Source: an uncultured Corynebacterium sp. (GTDB lineage: Bacteria > Actinomycetota > Actinomycetes > Mycobacteriales > Mycobacteriaceae). Taken from it: 64,000 nt of DNA. Below, in pieces: positions 1-8,364 of the stretch (the first letter of the stretch is position 1; every line of letters starts with the position of its first letter). The notes beneath the pieces are model-generated. The model was not told where the DNA came from, ran no database searches, and saw only the letters and a list, made by a program, of their open reading frames with translations. The position numbers and the translations under genes were made by a program. The DNA lies in contig NZ_CAMIAN010000001.1 in NCBI RefSeq assembly GCF_946221155.1, positions 49,868 through 113,867 on the forward strand. Direction: 5' to 3'.

Positions 1-787
1 CGTTGTAGAAGCCCTCAGCGGTGCGGCCGCCGGTCAGGAACGGCTTGTCGCGATCGTCAACGTCGGAGGTCAGCAGGGTAGCGGCCTCAGCGTCGGTACG
101 AGCAACAACCAGGGTCGGGGTGTTGGCAACGTCAGCTGCCAGACGTGCGGAGTTCAGGGTACGGATGTGCTGCTGGGTCGGGATCAGGACCTTGCCGCCC
201 AGGTGGCCACACTTCTTCTCGGAGGCCAGCTGGTCCTCCCAGTGGGTACCTGCAGCGCCGGCCTTGATCATGGCCTTCTGCAGCTCGTAAACGTTCAGTG
301 CGCCGCCGAAGCCAGCCTCACCGTCGGCAACGATCGGAACCAGCCAGTTGTCAACGGAGTCATCGCCCTCAACGCGAGCGATCTCGTCTGCACGGGACAG
401 CGCGTTGTTGATGCGCTGAACGACGGACGGAACGGAGTTCGCCGGGTACAGGGACTGGTCGGGGTAGGTGTGGCCGGACAGGTTAGCGTCACCTGCAACC
501 TGCCAACCGGACAGGTAAACAGCCTTCAGGCCTGCGCGGACCTGCTGAACAGCCTGGTTACCGGTCAGAGCGCCCAGGGCGTTGATGTAGGAGTCGTCAT
601 CCTTGTTAACTGCTTCCCACAGGATCTCAGCGCCGCGGCGTGCCAGGGTGTGCTCTTCAACAACGGTGCCCTGCAGCTCAGCGACCTGCTCTGCGGTGTA
701 ATCGCGCTCGACGTGAGCCCAGCGGGGGTTCTCGTCCCAGTCCTTCTGGATTTCTTCAGCGGTACGTGCCTTGCCGACGTTCGACAT
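1..787 (-). CDS. aceA: Isocitrate lyase, C-terminal part beyond the window edge
   Basis: Isocitrate lyase cleaves isocitrate to glyoxylate and succinate, the first step of the glyoxylate shunt in the cytosol. About 262 residues from the N-terminus are present; the frame stays open to base 1, so the gene is cut by the window and is not a pseudogene. The active-site signature KKCGH lies near residues 191-195, with the catalytic cysteine at about 193 (codon 209-211). The ATG at 787 is preceded on the minus strand by AAGGAAG about 9 bases away. It is divergent from malate synthase G, the second shunt enzyme, so both are probably controlled from the shared 515-base gap. Family assignment is secure. 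Confidence 0.95.
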   Translation of the reverse strand, partial: MSNVGKARTAEEIQKDWDENPRWAHVERDYTAEQVAELQGTVVEEHTLARRGAEILWEAVNKDDDSYINALGALTGNQAVQQVRAGLKAVYLSGWQVAGDANLSGHTYPDQSLYPANSVPSVVQRINNALSRADEIARVEGDDSVDNWLVPIVADGEAGFGGALNVYELQKAMIKAGAAGTHWEDQLASEKKCGHLGGKVLIPTQQHIRTLNSARLAADVANTPTLVVARTDAEAATLLTSDVDDRDKPFLTGGRTAEGFYN

Positions 788-1023
788 GTAGGGGTCACTT
801 CCTTACTAATTAAGGGGAGAGTTATGTCTTGGTCCCTGCCCGGGGGTTCCTGGCGGGGGGGACACCGAGCCGCACACTCGAGAACCTTGACAGCGCTCTC
901 CAGCGCAGTCGAGGTGAAGTCTGCGTTCCGTGTCTCTGCCTACGACAGTACCAACCTGAATAACCACGTCAATGCCGGTCAGGCGGATATTTCTGTGTGG
1001 GGGTGGCTCCCCTTTTTGTAAAT

Positions 1024-1035
1024 TTTGTAAAGTTT
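1024..1035 (-). promoter_or_regulatory. RamB-like box
   Basis: TTTGTAAAGTTT reads AAACTTTACAAA on the minus strand. This is one mismatch from the RamB consensus AAACTTTGCAAA known from C. glutamicum acetate genes. It lies between aceA and glcB, both established RamB targets in that species. A related TTTGTAAATTTT overlaps it just upstream. Confidence 0.5.
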
Positions 1036-1130
1036 CTCCCCGCACAGTTTCTAAGTGACGCCTTAACGATCGAACGTGATGTGGCTCTCTTGCTGCGCTT
1101 ATAGGTGTGGTGCGCCACGGGCTGACTCGA

Positions 1131-1150
1131 GGCGTCAAAAAGAAAAAGAA
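1131..1150 (+). repeat. GGCGTCAA + A-rich tail motif, intergenic copy
   Basis: GGCGTCAA is followed by an A/G tail (AAAGAAAAAGAA). It is one of 15 copies of the octamer in the window, and several share this A-rich extension. Function unknown; see the separate finding. Confidence 0.4.
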
Positions 1151-1222
1151 GCACAGCCTTGTCCGATCGTCCCCTTCGGTGGGGGTGGACAAAGTGCGAT
1201 CTATGACCAACTTCATGCCGAT

Positions 1223-1238
1223 CGTGAGGGAACTCACC
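1223..1238. promoter_or_regulatory. GlxR (CRP-type) candidate site
   Basis: CGTGA-N6-TCACC matches the GlxR/CRP consensus TGTGA-N6-TCACA except at the two outermost positions, and the dyad is symmetric. It lies 65 bases upstream of the malate synthase start. GlxR control of glyoxylate-shunt genes is known in C. glutamicum; occupancy here is inferred. Confidence 0.5.
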
Positions 1239-1302
1239 TAGTCTTTGAGGATAGAGACCTTTAGATAGGTAAATCGATTGATATGTGAGGAGCCACGTCA
1301 CT

Positions 1303-3498
1303 ATGACCCAGACCGAGCGCGTAACGGCCGGCGGCCTTCAGGTTGCCAAGACTCTCTACGACTTCGTTAACACTGAGGTACTTCCCGTCATCGGCAAGGA
1401 TTCGGCCGAGGAGCAGGAGAAGTTCTGGGATGGCTTCGGCAAGATCGTCGAGGAGTACACCCCGCGTAACCGCGAGCTGCTGAACACTCGCGACGAGCTG
1501 CAGAAGAAGATGGACGCCTGGTATGCCGACCACAAGGGTGCCCAGGATCCGGAGGAGTACAAGGCCTTCCTAAAGGAGATCGGCTACCTGGTCGACGAGC
1601 CGGGCGACTTCGAGATTACGACCCAAAACATCGACCCGGAGGTCGGCACGACCGGCGGTCCGCAGCTGGTGGTGCCGATCCTGAACGCCCGCTTCGCGCT
1701 GAATGCAGCGAACGCCCGCTGGGGTTCCCTGTACGACGCTCTGTACGGCACCGACGCCATCTCTGAGGAAAACGGCCAGGAGAAGGGCACCGGCTACAAC
1801 AAGGTCCGCGGCGACAAGGTCATCGAGTGGGGCCGTGAGTTCCTGGATCGCGTTGTGCCGCTGGAGTCCGGCTCCCACAAGGACGTCACCAAGTACGCCG
1901 TGGAGTCCGGCCAGCTGACCGCCACCATCGACGGTAATGATGTGCACCTGCGTAACCCGGAGGTCTACGCAGGCTTCGGCGGCGACAAGGCCAACCCGAC
2001 TGACATCCTGCTGTACAACAATGGCCTGTACATCGACATCCAGATCGACCCGGAGTCCCCGATCGGCAAGACCGACAAGGCCGGCGTGAAGGACCTGAAC
2101 CTCGAATCCGCAATCTCCACCATCATGGACTTCGAGGATTCCGTCGCCGCTGTCGACGCAACCGACAAGACCCTGGGCTACCGCAACTGGCTCGGCCTGA
2201 ACACCGGCAACCTCACCGAGGAGGTGGAGAAGGGCGGCAAGACCTTCACTCGTAAGCTCAATGAGGATCGTGTGTTTACCTCCCGTGATGGTCAGGAGCT
2301 GCGTCTGCACGGTCGTTCTCTGCTGTTTGTGCGTAACGTTGGCCACCTGATGCAGAACCCGGCGATCCTGGATCAGAATGGTGAGGAGATTTTCGAGGGC
2401 ATCATGGATGCCGTTATTACTTCGGCTGCTGCGATTCCGGGTCTGGATGAGAACAACCCGCTGCGTAACTCCCGTAACGGTTCGATCTACATTGTGAAGC
2501 CGAAGCAGCACGGCCCGGAGGAGGTTGCGTTCACCAACGACCTGTTCGGTGCGGTGGAGGATCTGCTGGGTCTGGAGCGGTTCACTCTGAAGGTTGGTGT
2601 GATGGACGAGGAGCGTCGCACCGCCGCTAACCTGGATGCTTGCATCGCGCAGGTTAAGGAACGTCTGGCGTTTATTAACACCGGCTTCCTGGATCGCACT
2701 GGTGACGAGATCCACACCTCCATGTTGGCTGGCCCGATGGTGCGTAAGGCTGAGCTGCAGACCGCGCCGTGGAAGCTGGCTTACGAGGACAACAATGTGG
2801 ATGCTGGTCTGGCGCATGGTCTGCCGGGTAAGTCGCAGATCGGTAAGGGTATGTGGGCCAAGACCGAGCTGATGGCTGACATGCTGGAGCAGAAGATTGG
2901 CCAGCCGAAGGAGGGTGCTTCCACTGCGTGGGTTCCGTCGCCGACGGGTGCAACGCTGCACGCAACCCACTACCACGAGGTGGATGTATTCGAGGTGCAG
3001 GACAAGCTGCGTACCGAGGGTCGTCGTGAGACTCTGGGCGACATTCTGACTATCCCGGTGGCGGAGTCTGCTGATTGGTCTGCCGAGGAGATCGCCGAGG
3101 AGATTGACAACAACTCTCAGTCCATCCTGGGGTATGTGGTCCGTTGGGTGGAGCAGGGTGTTGGTTGCTCCAAGATTCCGGATATTCACGACATTGATCT
3201 GATGGAGGATCGCGCTACGTGCCGTATTAACTCCCAGCACCTGGCTAACTGGCTGAAGCACGGTGTGGTGACTGAGGAGCAGGTTCTGGAGTCTCTGCAG
3301 CGTATGGCTGCGAAGGTGGATGAGCAGAACGCTGGTGATGCGAACTACCGGAACATGGCGCCGAACTTTGATGAGTCTGTGGCTTTCCAGGCTGCGAAGG
3401 ATCTGGTGTTTAAGGGGCTGGAGCAGCCGGCTGGTTACACCGAGCCGATCCTGCACGCCCGTCGTTTGGAGTTCAAGGCTAAAAACGGCATCGCCTAA
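1303..3498 (+). CDS. glcB: Malate synthase G
   Basis: Condenses glyoxylate with acetyl-CoA to malate, the second glyoxylate-shunt step (called aceB in C. glutamicum). At 731 residues it has the length of the G-type enzyme rather than the shorter A type, and it is alignable throughout with that family. ATG 1303 is preferred over an in-frame GTG at 1285 because GAGGAG at 1287-1292 then serves as ribosome-binding site, and the protein begins MTQTERV as in relatives. Codon choice changes visibly near 2250: the first third prefers C-ending codons, the rest uses many T-ending ones (see findings). A strong terminator follows. Confidence 0.95.
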   Translation: MTQTERVTAGGLQVAKTLYDFVNTEVLPVIGKDSAEEQEKFWDGFGKIVEEYTPRNRELLNTRDELQKKMDAWYADHKGAQDPEEYKAFLKEIGYLVDEPGDFEITTQNIDPEVGTTGGPQLVVPILNARFALNAANARWGSLYDALYGTDAISEENGQEKGTGYNKVRGDKVIEWGREFLDRVVPLESGSHKDVTKYAVESGQLTATIDGNDVHLRNPEVYAGFGGDKANPTDILLYNNGLYIDIQIDPESPIGKTDKAGVKDLNLESAISTIMDFEDSVAAVDATDKTLGYRNWLGLNTGNLTEEVEKGGKTFTRKLNEDRVFTSRDGQELRLHGRSLLFVRNVGHLMQNPAILDQNGEEIFEGIMDAVITSAAAIPGLDENNPLRNSRNGSIYIVKPKQHGPEEVAFTNDLFGAVEDLLGLERFTLKVGVMDEERRTAANLDACIAQVKERLAFINTGFLDRTGDEIHTSMLAGPMVRKAELQTAPWKLAYEDNNVDAGLAHGLPGKSQIGKGMWAKTELMADMLEQKIGQPKEGASTAWVPSPTGATLHATHYHEVDVFEVQDKLRTEGRRETLGDILTIPVAESADWSAEEIAEEIDNNSQSILGYVVRWVEQGVGCSKIPDIHDIDLMEDRATCRINSQHLANWLKHGVVTEEQVLESLQRMAAKVDEQNAGDANYRNMAPNFDESVAFQAAKDLVFKGLEQPAGYTEPILHARRLEFKAKNGIA

Positions 3499-3540
3499 AG
3501 CCTCGAGCGAGGCTAACGCTGCCTGAAGTGTTAAGGACCT

Positions 3541-3576
3541 AACCGCCGGTGTGAGCCCGCCTCACCCGGCGGTTTT
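3541..3576 (+). terminator. Rho-independent terminator after malate synthase
   Basis: AACCGCCGG pairs with CCGGCGGTT, with an extra GTGAG/CTCAC stem inside and a short T run after it. It sits 43 bases beyond the glcB stop. Confidence 0.85.
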
Positions 3577-3600
3577 CCTATGCCCTCTTCCGCGCAACCT

Positions 3601-3632
3601 CCGTGCAAATTCCTTGCAACTTCCTTGCACGG
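3601..3632. repeat. Inverted repeat with three TTGCA units
   Basis: CCGTGCAA (3601-3608) and TTGCACGG (3625-3632) are perfect 8-base arms, with a further TTGCAA between them. The dyad lies in the promoter region of the beta-phosphoglucomutase gene and could be an operator. No known regulator is recognised. Confidence 0.35.
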
Positions 3633-3723
3633 ACAGTTGTCCGACCCCTGGTTAGACTGGTGGACACACGATCACGCACGTACGAACGCACATGCACCAA
3701 GTCGCCCCGGAAGGAGCCCGACT

Positions 3724-4482
3724 TTGTCCGTCACCACCTTTGGCACCCCGCCTTCTCGTTCTCTCTTTGATTTTGACGCCGTACTTTTCGACCTCGACGG
3801 TGTGATCACCCCGACCGCAGAGCTCCACCGCCAGGCGTGGGCACGGATGTTCAGTGCTTTCCTGGAGGCCAAGGGTGCCAAGCCCTACACCGAACAGGAT
3901 TACTTCGACTACCTGGACGGCCGCCGCCGCGACGAGGGCGTGGCCGCCCTGTTGGCTAGCCGTGACATTGAGGTTCCAGAGGGCAATGCGGACGATAGTG
4001 CGGATCAGGACACGATCCATGGCCTGGGAGCTCGCAAGAACGAGGACTTCCTGAAGCTGGTGGAGGAAGGCGTGCAGGCCTACGAGGGCTCCGTGCAGCT
4101 GCTGGATGCCATCCGGGAACGTGCCGCGGCGGGGGAGAAGGCTCCGCAGATCGCGATTGTCTCTTCCTCGAAGAACGCCCGCCCGGTGCTTAAGGCGGCG
4201 GGGCTGCTCGATCGGTTTGAGGTTGTAGTGGATGGGAAGGTGGCGTCCGAAAAGAACCTGCCGGGTAAACCCGCACCAGATACGTACCTGTATGGCGCGC
4301 AGCAGCTCGGCGCCAATGCGGAAAATGCTGTGGTGGTCGAGGATGCCACCAGTGGTGTGGCCAGCGGTAAGGCAGGCAAGTTCGGGCTAGTCATCGGCGT
4401 GGATCGTGGGGCGGGCGCGGAGGCGTTGCGGGAATATGGCGCGGACATCGTGGTCGATGACCTGGCGGACCTGTTGGGTTAG
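3724..4482 (+). CDS. pgmB: Beta-phosphoglucomutase (HAD family)
   Basis: A HAD-superfamily phosphatase/mutase of 252 residues. Motif I is DAVLFDLDGVITPT near residues 17-30, whose first aspartate is the phosphorylated nucleophile, followed by the helical cap and the late VVEDATSGV motif typical of beta-phosphoglucomutases. It likely converts beta-glucose 1-phosphate to glucose 6-phosphate. TTG 3724 is chosen because AAGGAG at 3711-3716 lies 7 bases upstream; a longer frame from 3580 would start inside the promoter region. The next gene, a GH65 phosphorylase, would make its substrate, so the two form a small disaccharide phosphorolysis operon. Confidence 0.88.
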   Translation: MSVTTFGTPPSRSLFDFDAVLFDLDGVITPTAELHRQAWARMFSAFLEAKGAKPYTEQDYFDYLDGRRRDEGVAALLASRDIEVPEGNADDSADQDTIHGLGARKNEDFLKLVEEGVQAYEGSVQLLDAIRERAAAGEKAPQIAIVSSSKNARPVLKAAGLLDRFEVVVDGKVASEKNLPGKPAPDTYLYGAQQLGANAENAVVVEDATSGVASGKAGKFGLVIGVDRGAGAEALREYGADIVVDDLADLLG

Positions 4483-4551
4483 AACGCGCAGACACATTTA
4501 GACGAATAGTTAACAACGAGCACTGAACGAATCGGAGAAACCAGAAACACA

Positions 4552-7212
4552 ATGGGAATCAACGCCCAACGACAGACCAAGCGCAGCCCGGAAGACCAGC
4601 GCCTGAAGGACTTCCTAGCGACCCGAAGAGAGGGCGCGGAGTCAGGGTACAAGCGCCCGATCGACGGTGGCGACCTGCGCGCGGAGGGGTTCCGTGCAGA
4701 CATGAAGCACAGCGCGGTGAACCCGCTGGAGTCCGTGGACCGCGACAACAACCCGGTTGACGAGTGGGCTCTGATTGAAACCCGCCCGAACTTCATGGAC
4801 CTGGGCGTTTCTGAAACTCTCTTCGCGCTGTCCAACGGCTACCTGGGCCTGCGCGGCAACCCGGAGGAAGGGCGCGATTCCCAGACTCACGGCACGTTCA
4901 TCAATGGCGTGCACGAAACCTGGGACATAGAGCACGCGGAGGATGCGTACGGCCTGGCGCGCATGGGGCAGAGTATCGTCTCGGTGCCGGACGCCAAGGC
5001 CATGCGACTGTACATCGACGACGAGCCGCTACGCCTGGGCAATGCAGAGGTCATGGAATACAACCGCAGCCTGGACTTCCGCGAGGGCGTGCTGCGTCGC
5101 AGTCTGGTTTGGCGCACCCCGGGCGGCAAGCACGTGCGCGTGACCTCCGAGCGCATGGTGAGCTTCCAGGAGCGCCACCTGGCGCTGCAGTCCCTGGAGG
5201 TTGAGCTGCTGGACGCGCCGGCGGCCGTCGTGGTCTCCTCCCAGCTACTGAACCGCGAGGATGGCCAGGGCGAGTTCCCGGATAACAACGCCCGCGTGGC
5301 CGGCGAGGAGGGCTTCGACCCGCGCAAGGGCGAGCAGTTCCAGGATCGCGTGTTCATCCCGAAGTATCAGTCCAGCACGGAGCCGGAGCGCGCCACGCTG
5401 GGCTATCAGATCAACCACTCGGGCATGACCGTGACGGTCTCCATGGACCACATCCTGGATATCGACAACCCCTCGGATGAGACAGACACGGGCGTGGATA
5501 CCGGCGTGGAGGTCTCCACGGAGGTGGAAGAGGACGTCGCCCGCGTGACGTACCACCTGAACGGTAAGAAGGGGATGAAGATGCGTCTGGAGAAGTTCAC
5601 GGCGTACCACTCCTCCCGCCACGTGGCCCCGCAGGAGCTCGCGTTCCGCTGCGCCCGCACCATCAACCGCGCGAAGTCGGTGGGCTTTAGCAACCTGATG
5701 GATAACCAGGCCGAGTGGCTGGCCCGCTTCTGGGAGCGTTCCGACGTGCGCATTGCCGGCCAGCCCGCGCTGCAGCAGGCGGTGCGCTGGAACATCTTCC
5801 AGCTGATCCAGGCCTCCGCCCGTGCGGAGACCAATGGCGTGCCAGCAAAGGGCATGACCGGCTCCGGCTACGGTGGCCATTACTTCTGGGATACGGAAAT
5901 CTATGTGATGCCGTTCCTCTGCTATACCAACCCCAATCTGGCGCGCAATGCCTTGCGCTTTCGCTACGACATGTTGCCCGCGGCCAAACAGCGCGCACTG
6001 GAGTTGTCACACGACGGCGCCCTGTTTCCGTGGCGCACCATCAATGGCCAGGAATCCTCGGCCTACTACGCGGCGGGTACCGCGCAGTACCACATTGATG
6101 CCGACATCGCGTTTGCGCTGATGAAGTACGTCTACGCAACCGGCGATACGGAGTTTCTGCTGCAGCAGGGCATCAGCCTTCTGGTGGAGACCGCGCGGTT
6201 CTGGATGTCCATCGGCTTCTTCAACAGCAAGCAGGACAAGTTCGAGATCCACTCTGTGACCGGCCCGGACGAGTACACGACCGTGGTGAACAACAACCTG
6301 TACACAAACGTGATGGCCCAGTACAACCTGGAGGTCGCGGCGGCGGTAGTGAGCCAGACGGAAAAGGAGCGCCCCGAGGAATACCGCAACCTGCAGAACC
6401 TGAAGCACATCACGCAGGCCGAGGTTGAACTCTGGCGCAAGGCCGCCGAGTGCATGTACATCCCGTACAACGAGGAGCTGAAGGTCAACCCCCAGGACGA
6501 CCAGTTCCTGCATCGCCGCATCTGGGATCTGGACGATCCGGAGGTTGGTCCGAAGCGCCCGCTGCTGCTGCACTACCACCCGCTGACGATCTACCGCTAT
6601 CAGATCTTGAAGCAGGCCGACGTGGTGCTGGCTCTGTTCTTGCAGGGCCAGCGCTTCTCCACCGAGGTCAAACGCGCAGACTACGACTACTACGACATCC
6701 TGACCACGGGAGATTCCACCCTGTCGGCCGTCGTACAGTCCATCATCGCGGCGGAGCTGGGTTATAAGGAGAAGGCCGAGGAGTTCTTCTACCGGGGTCT
6801 GTTCGTGGACATGGGCGACCTGCACCACAACGCCTCTGACGGTGTGCACATTGCCTCGTGCGGTGGCGCGTGGACGGCGTTGACCAATGGCTTCGGCGGC
6901 TTCCGCGATTTCTACGGGCAGTACACCATCGATCCGCGCCTGCCGGACGACTGGGAGTCTCTGACCTACCACATCACCCTGTACGGTGAGCGCCTGCGCG
7001 TGGAGGTTCGCTCCGGCGAGGTCGAGCTGGTGCTGGAGGAGGGCGACCGTAAGGTCGGCCCGATCTGGGTCATGGGCGAGGAGGTTGTGGTCGGCCACGA
7101 GCCCGTTGTTGTGAAGGGGGCGACGCTGCTTAGCGAACACCGTGCCGACGGGGCCGATGGGGCCGACGGCAGTTCTTCGCCTGCTTCTCCCGATCACCGA
7201 GTAAACCTATAA
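4552..7212 (+). CDS. Glycoside hydrolase family 65 disaccharide phosphorylase
   Basis: An 886-residue GH65 enzyme with the family's N-terminal beta-sandwich, central (alpha/alpha)6 barrel and C-terminal domain. The VTGPDEYTTVVNNN block near residues 570-583 carries the general-acid glutamate of the family. GH65 phosphorylases cleave maltose, trehalose, kojibiose or nigerose with phosphate, releasing beta-glucose 1-phosphate. The neighbouring beta-phosphoglucomutase supports that chemistry, but the substrate cannot be told from sequence alone. The C-terminal 20 residues are a Gly/Asp/Ser-rich tail. The gene follows pgmB after 69 bases with a weak ribosome-binding site, and its stop codon abuts a 16-base A/T palindrome. 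Confidence 0.88.
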   Translation: MGINAQRQTKRSPEDQRLKDFLATRREGAESGYKRPIDGGDLRAEGFRADMKHSAVNPLESVDRDNNPVDEWALIETRPNFMDLGVSETLFALSNGYLGLRGNPEEGRDSQTHGTFINGVHETWDIEHAEDAYGLARMGQSIVSVPDAKAMRLYIDDEPLRLGNAEVMEYNRSLDFREGVLRRSLVWRTPGGKHVRVTSERMVSFQERHLALQSLEVELLDAPAAVVVSSQLLNREDGQGEFPDNNARVAGEEGFDPRKGEQFQDRVFIPKYQSSTEPERATLGYQINHSGMTVTVSMDHILDIDNPSDETDTGVDTGVEVSTEVEEDVARVTYHLNGKKGMKMRLEKFTAYHSSRHVAPQELAFRCARTINRAKSVGFSNLMDNQAEWLARFWERSDVRIAGQPALQQAVRWNIFQLIQASARAETNGVPAKGMTGSGYGGHYFWDTEIYVMPFLCYTNPNLARNALRFRYDMLPAAKQRALELSHDGALFPWRTINGQESSAYYAAGTAQYHIDADIAFALMKYVYATGDTEFLLQQGISLLVETARFWMSIGFFNSKQDKFEIHSVTGPDEYTTVVNNNLYTNVMAQYNLEVAAAVVSQTEKERPEEYRNLQNLKHITQAEVELWRKAAECMYIPYNEELKVNPQDDQFLHRRIWDLDDPEVGPKRPLLLHYHPLTIYRYQILKQADVVLALFLQGQRFSTEVKRADYDYYDILTTGDSTLSAVVQSIIAAELGYKEKAEEFFYRGLFVDMGDLHHNASDGVHIASCGGAWTALTNGFGGFRDFYGQYTIDPRLPDDWESLTYHITLYGERLRVEVRSGEVELVLEEGDRKVGPIWVMGEEVVVGHEPVVVKGATLLSEHRADGADGADGSSSPASPDHRVNL

Positions 7213-7226
7213 AAATATATATTTTT
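7211..7226. repeat. Perfect 16-base A/T palindrome
   Basis: AAAAATATATATTTTT is self-complementary and begins within the stop codon of the GH65 gene. It could act as a weak terminator or a bent or Lsr2-type binding site; nothing more can be said. A minus-orientation GGCGTCAA motif starts at its right edge (7226-7233). Confidence 0.4.
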
Positions 7227-7304
7227 TGACGCCCATCGCCAGCGCGCGCCACCACCCCCGCTTTCCTTGCAGGGGAGGTAATGGGCGCAAAGAGGTTGAG
7301 GCGT

Positions 7305-7321
7305 GGCGTCAATAAGAAAGA
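7305..7321 (+). repeat. GGCGTCAA + A-rich tail motif, intergenic copy
   Basis: GGCGTCAATAAGAAAG is the copy closest to the consensus with a TAA step after the core. It lies in the sdh leader. It closely resembles the copies at 49256 and, in reverse, at 60642. Confidence 0.4.
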
Positions 7322-7450
7322 GACGAGGGGGTCACCGAAAACCGTGTGACCAGTGTGACGCCACGTGACGACAGCCTCTCAGGGGGAACCTAACAGTACA
7401 GTCGTACCGTTATGGATATTTTTGCAAGGTTTGTATTGCGGAAATGCTAT

Positions 7451-7465
7451 ACCCCATAACGGGGT
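7451..7465. promoter_or_regulatory. RamA-like paired site before sdhC
   Basis: ACCCC-ATAAC-GGGGT is a perfect dyad with a 5-base spacer. It matches the AC4-5 / G4-5T half sites described for RamA, which activates sdhCAB in C. glutamicum. It overlaps the end of a -10-like TATACC, so its exact mode of action is uncertain. Confidence 0.45.
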
Positions 7466-7545
7466 GTAAGACCGGGAATATGCAGGTACACAAGTAGTCC
7501 GAGGGGGGCTTAAGCACATACAGTGTCTATGACACTGGAGGTGCC

Positions 7546-8331
7546 ATGACTGTTAAATATGACGACCGTGAGGCAATCGCTCACGGAAAACTGAGAACTT
7601 CGAGCCTGCGCGAGAAGCCAGGCTTCCCTTCGTGGGCGATGAAGCTGACGATGGCCATCACGGGCATCATCTTCGCGCTGTTCGTCCTGGTTCACATGGT
7701 TGGAAACCTGAAGGTTTACATGGGGGCCGAATCCTTCAACACCTACGCCGACTTCCTGCGTGAGTTCGGTTACCCGCTGCTGCCGCACGAGTCCTTCCTG
7801 TGGGTTGCTCGTATCGTGCTGCTGGTTTCCCTGATCCTGCACGTATGGTGCGCATTCGCGCTGACCGGCCGTGCCCACCAGTCCCGCGGCCGTTACCGCC
7901 GTAAGAGCATGGTTGGTAGCTGGAATACCTTTACCGCCCGCAGCATGATCGTCACCGGCGTTGTACTGCTGCTGTTCATCATCTTCCACATCCTGGATCT
8001 GACGATGGGCGTAAAGCCGGCAGCTTCCGAGGACTTCCAGGGACCGGTTGACGGCGCACACGCCGCCTACCAGAACCTGATTGCATCCTTCGACCGCCCG
8101 GCTGTGGCTATCTTCTACATCCTGGCAATGCTGATCCTGTTCATGCACCTGTCCCACGGCATCTGGACTGCCACCTCGGACCTGGGCATTACCGGCCACC
8201 GCACCCGCAAGGTCATGCTGTGGATCGCTTACCTACTGCCCGCGATCGTGATGATCGGCAACATCTCCATCCCGCTGGCTGTGATGTTTGGGTTGGTTGA
8301 TCAGGTCCCGTTCGTCCCGGCTGGGCAATAA
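7546..8331 (+). CDS. sdhC: Succinate dehydrogenase cytochrome b subunit
   Basis: Membrane anchor of the menaquinone-reducing type B succinate dehydrogenase. The 261 residues carry five hydrophobic segments (roughly 26-46, 82-106, 126-150, 180-200 and 220-245) and several histidines placed to ligate two haems, as in the Bacillus/Corynebacterium type. ATG 7546 has GGAGGTG immediately upstream. sdhA follows after 33 bases with its own AAGGAGA site, and the order sdhC-sdhA-sdhB is that of corynebacteria. Confidence 0.93.
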   Translation: MTVKYDDREAIAHGKLRTSSLREKPGFPSWAMKLTMAITGIIFALFVLVHMVGNLKVYMGAESFNTYADFLREFGYPLLPHESFLWVARIVLLVSLILHVWCAFALTGRAHQSRGRYRRKSMVGSWNTFTARSMIVTGVVLLLFIIFHILDLTMGVKPAASEDFQGPVDGAHAAYQNLIASFDRPAVAIFYILAMLILFMHLSHGIWTATSDLGITGHRTRKVMLWIAYLLPAIVMIGNISIPLAVMFGLVDQVPFVPAGQ

Positions 8332-8364
8332 CGGCGAGTCTGGTTACAAGGAGAAGAGAGTTAA

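Larger units (their letters stand above)
788..1302. promoter_or_regulatory. Divergent aceA-glcB control region
   Basis: This 515-base gap holds no convincing gene; short open frames in it lack codon bias. In Corynebacterium glutamicum the equivalent region binds RamA, RamB and GlxR. Here there are a RamB-like box, a GlxR-like dyad (both listed separately) and several G-run/C-run pairs such as GGGGGT near 999, which resemble RamA half sites. A copy of the GGCGTCAA motif followed by an A-rich tail begins at 1131. Binding by any regulator is inferred from motif resemblance only. Confidence 0.6.
7213..7545. promoter_or_regulatory. Leader and promoter region of the sdh operon
   Basis: This 333-base gap holds no gene. 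It contains two copies of the GGCGTCAA + A-rich motif in opposite orientation (7226-7233 reverse, 7305-7312 forward), several GTGAC-type half sites at 7345-7366, and a -10-like GCTATACC at 7446-7453 just before a symmetric ACCCC/GGGGT site. No perfect -35 box was found. The sdhC start has a clear GGAGGTG. Confidence 0.5.

Noticed and set aside
1570..3456. 628-codon open frame on the minus strand
   Set aside because: It lies fully antisense to malate synthase, with a Leu/Arg/Val/Gln composition typical of a high-GC mirror frame and no start signal.
6007..7197. 396-codon open frame on the minus strand
   Set aside because: Antisense to the GH65 gene, which has clear family motifs.
7345..7366. 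GlxR site in the sdh leader
   Set aside because: TGTGA and GTGAC half sites are present, but no pair has the required 6-base spacing and symmetry.
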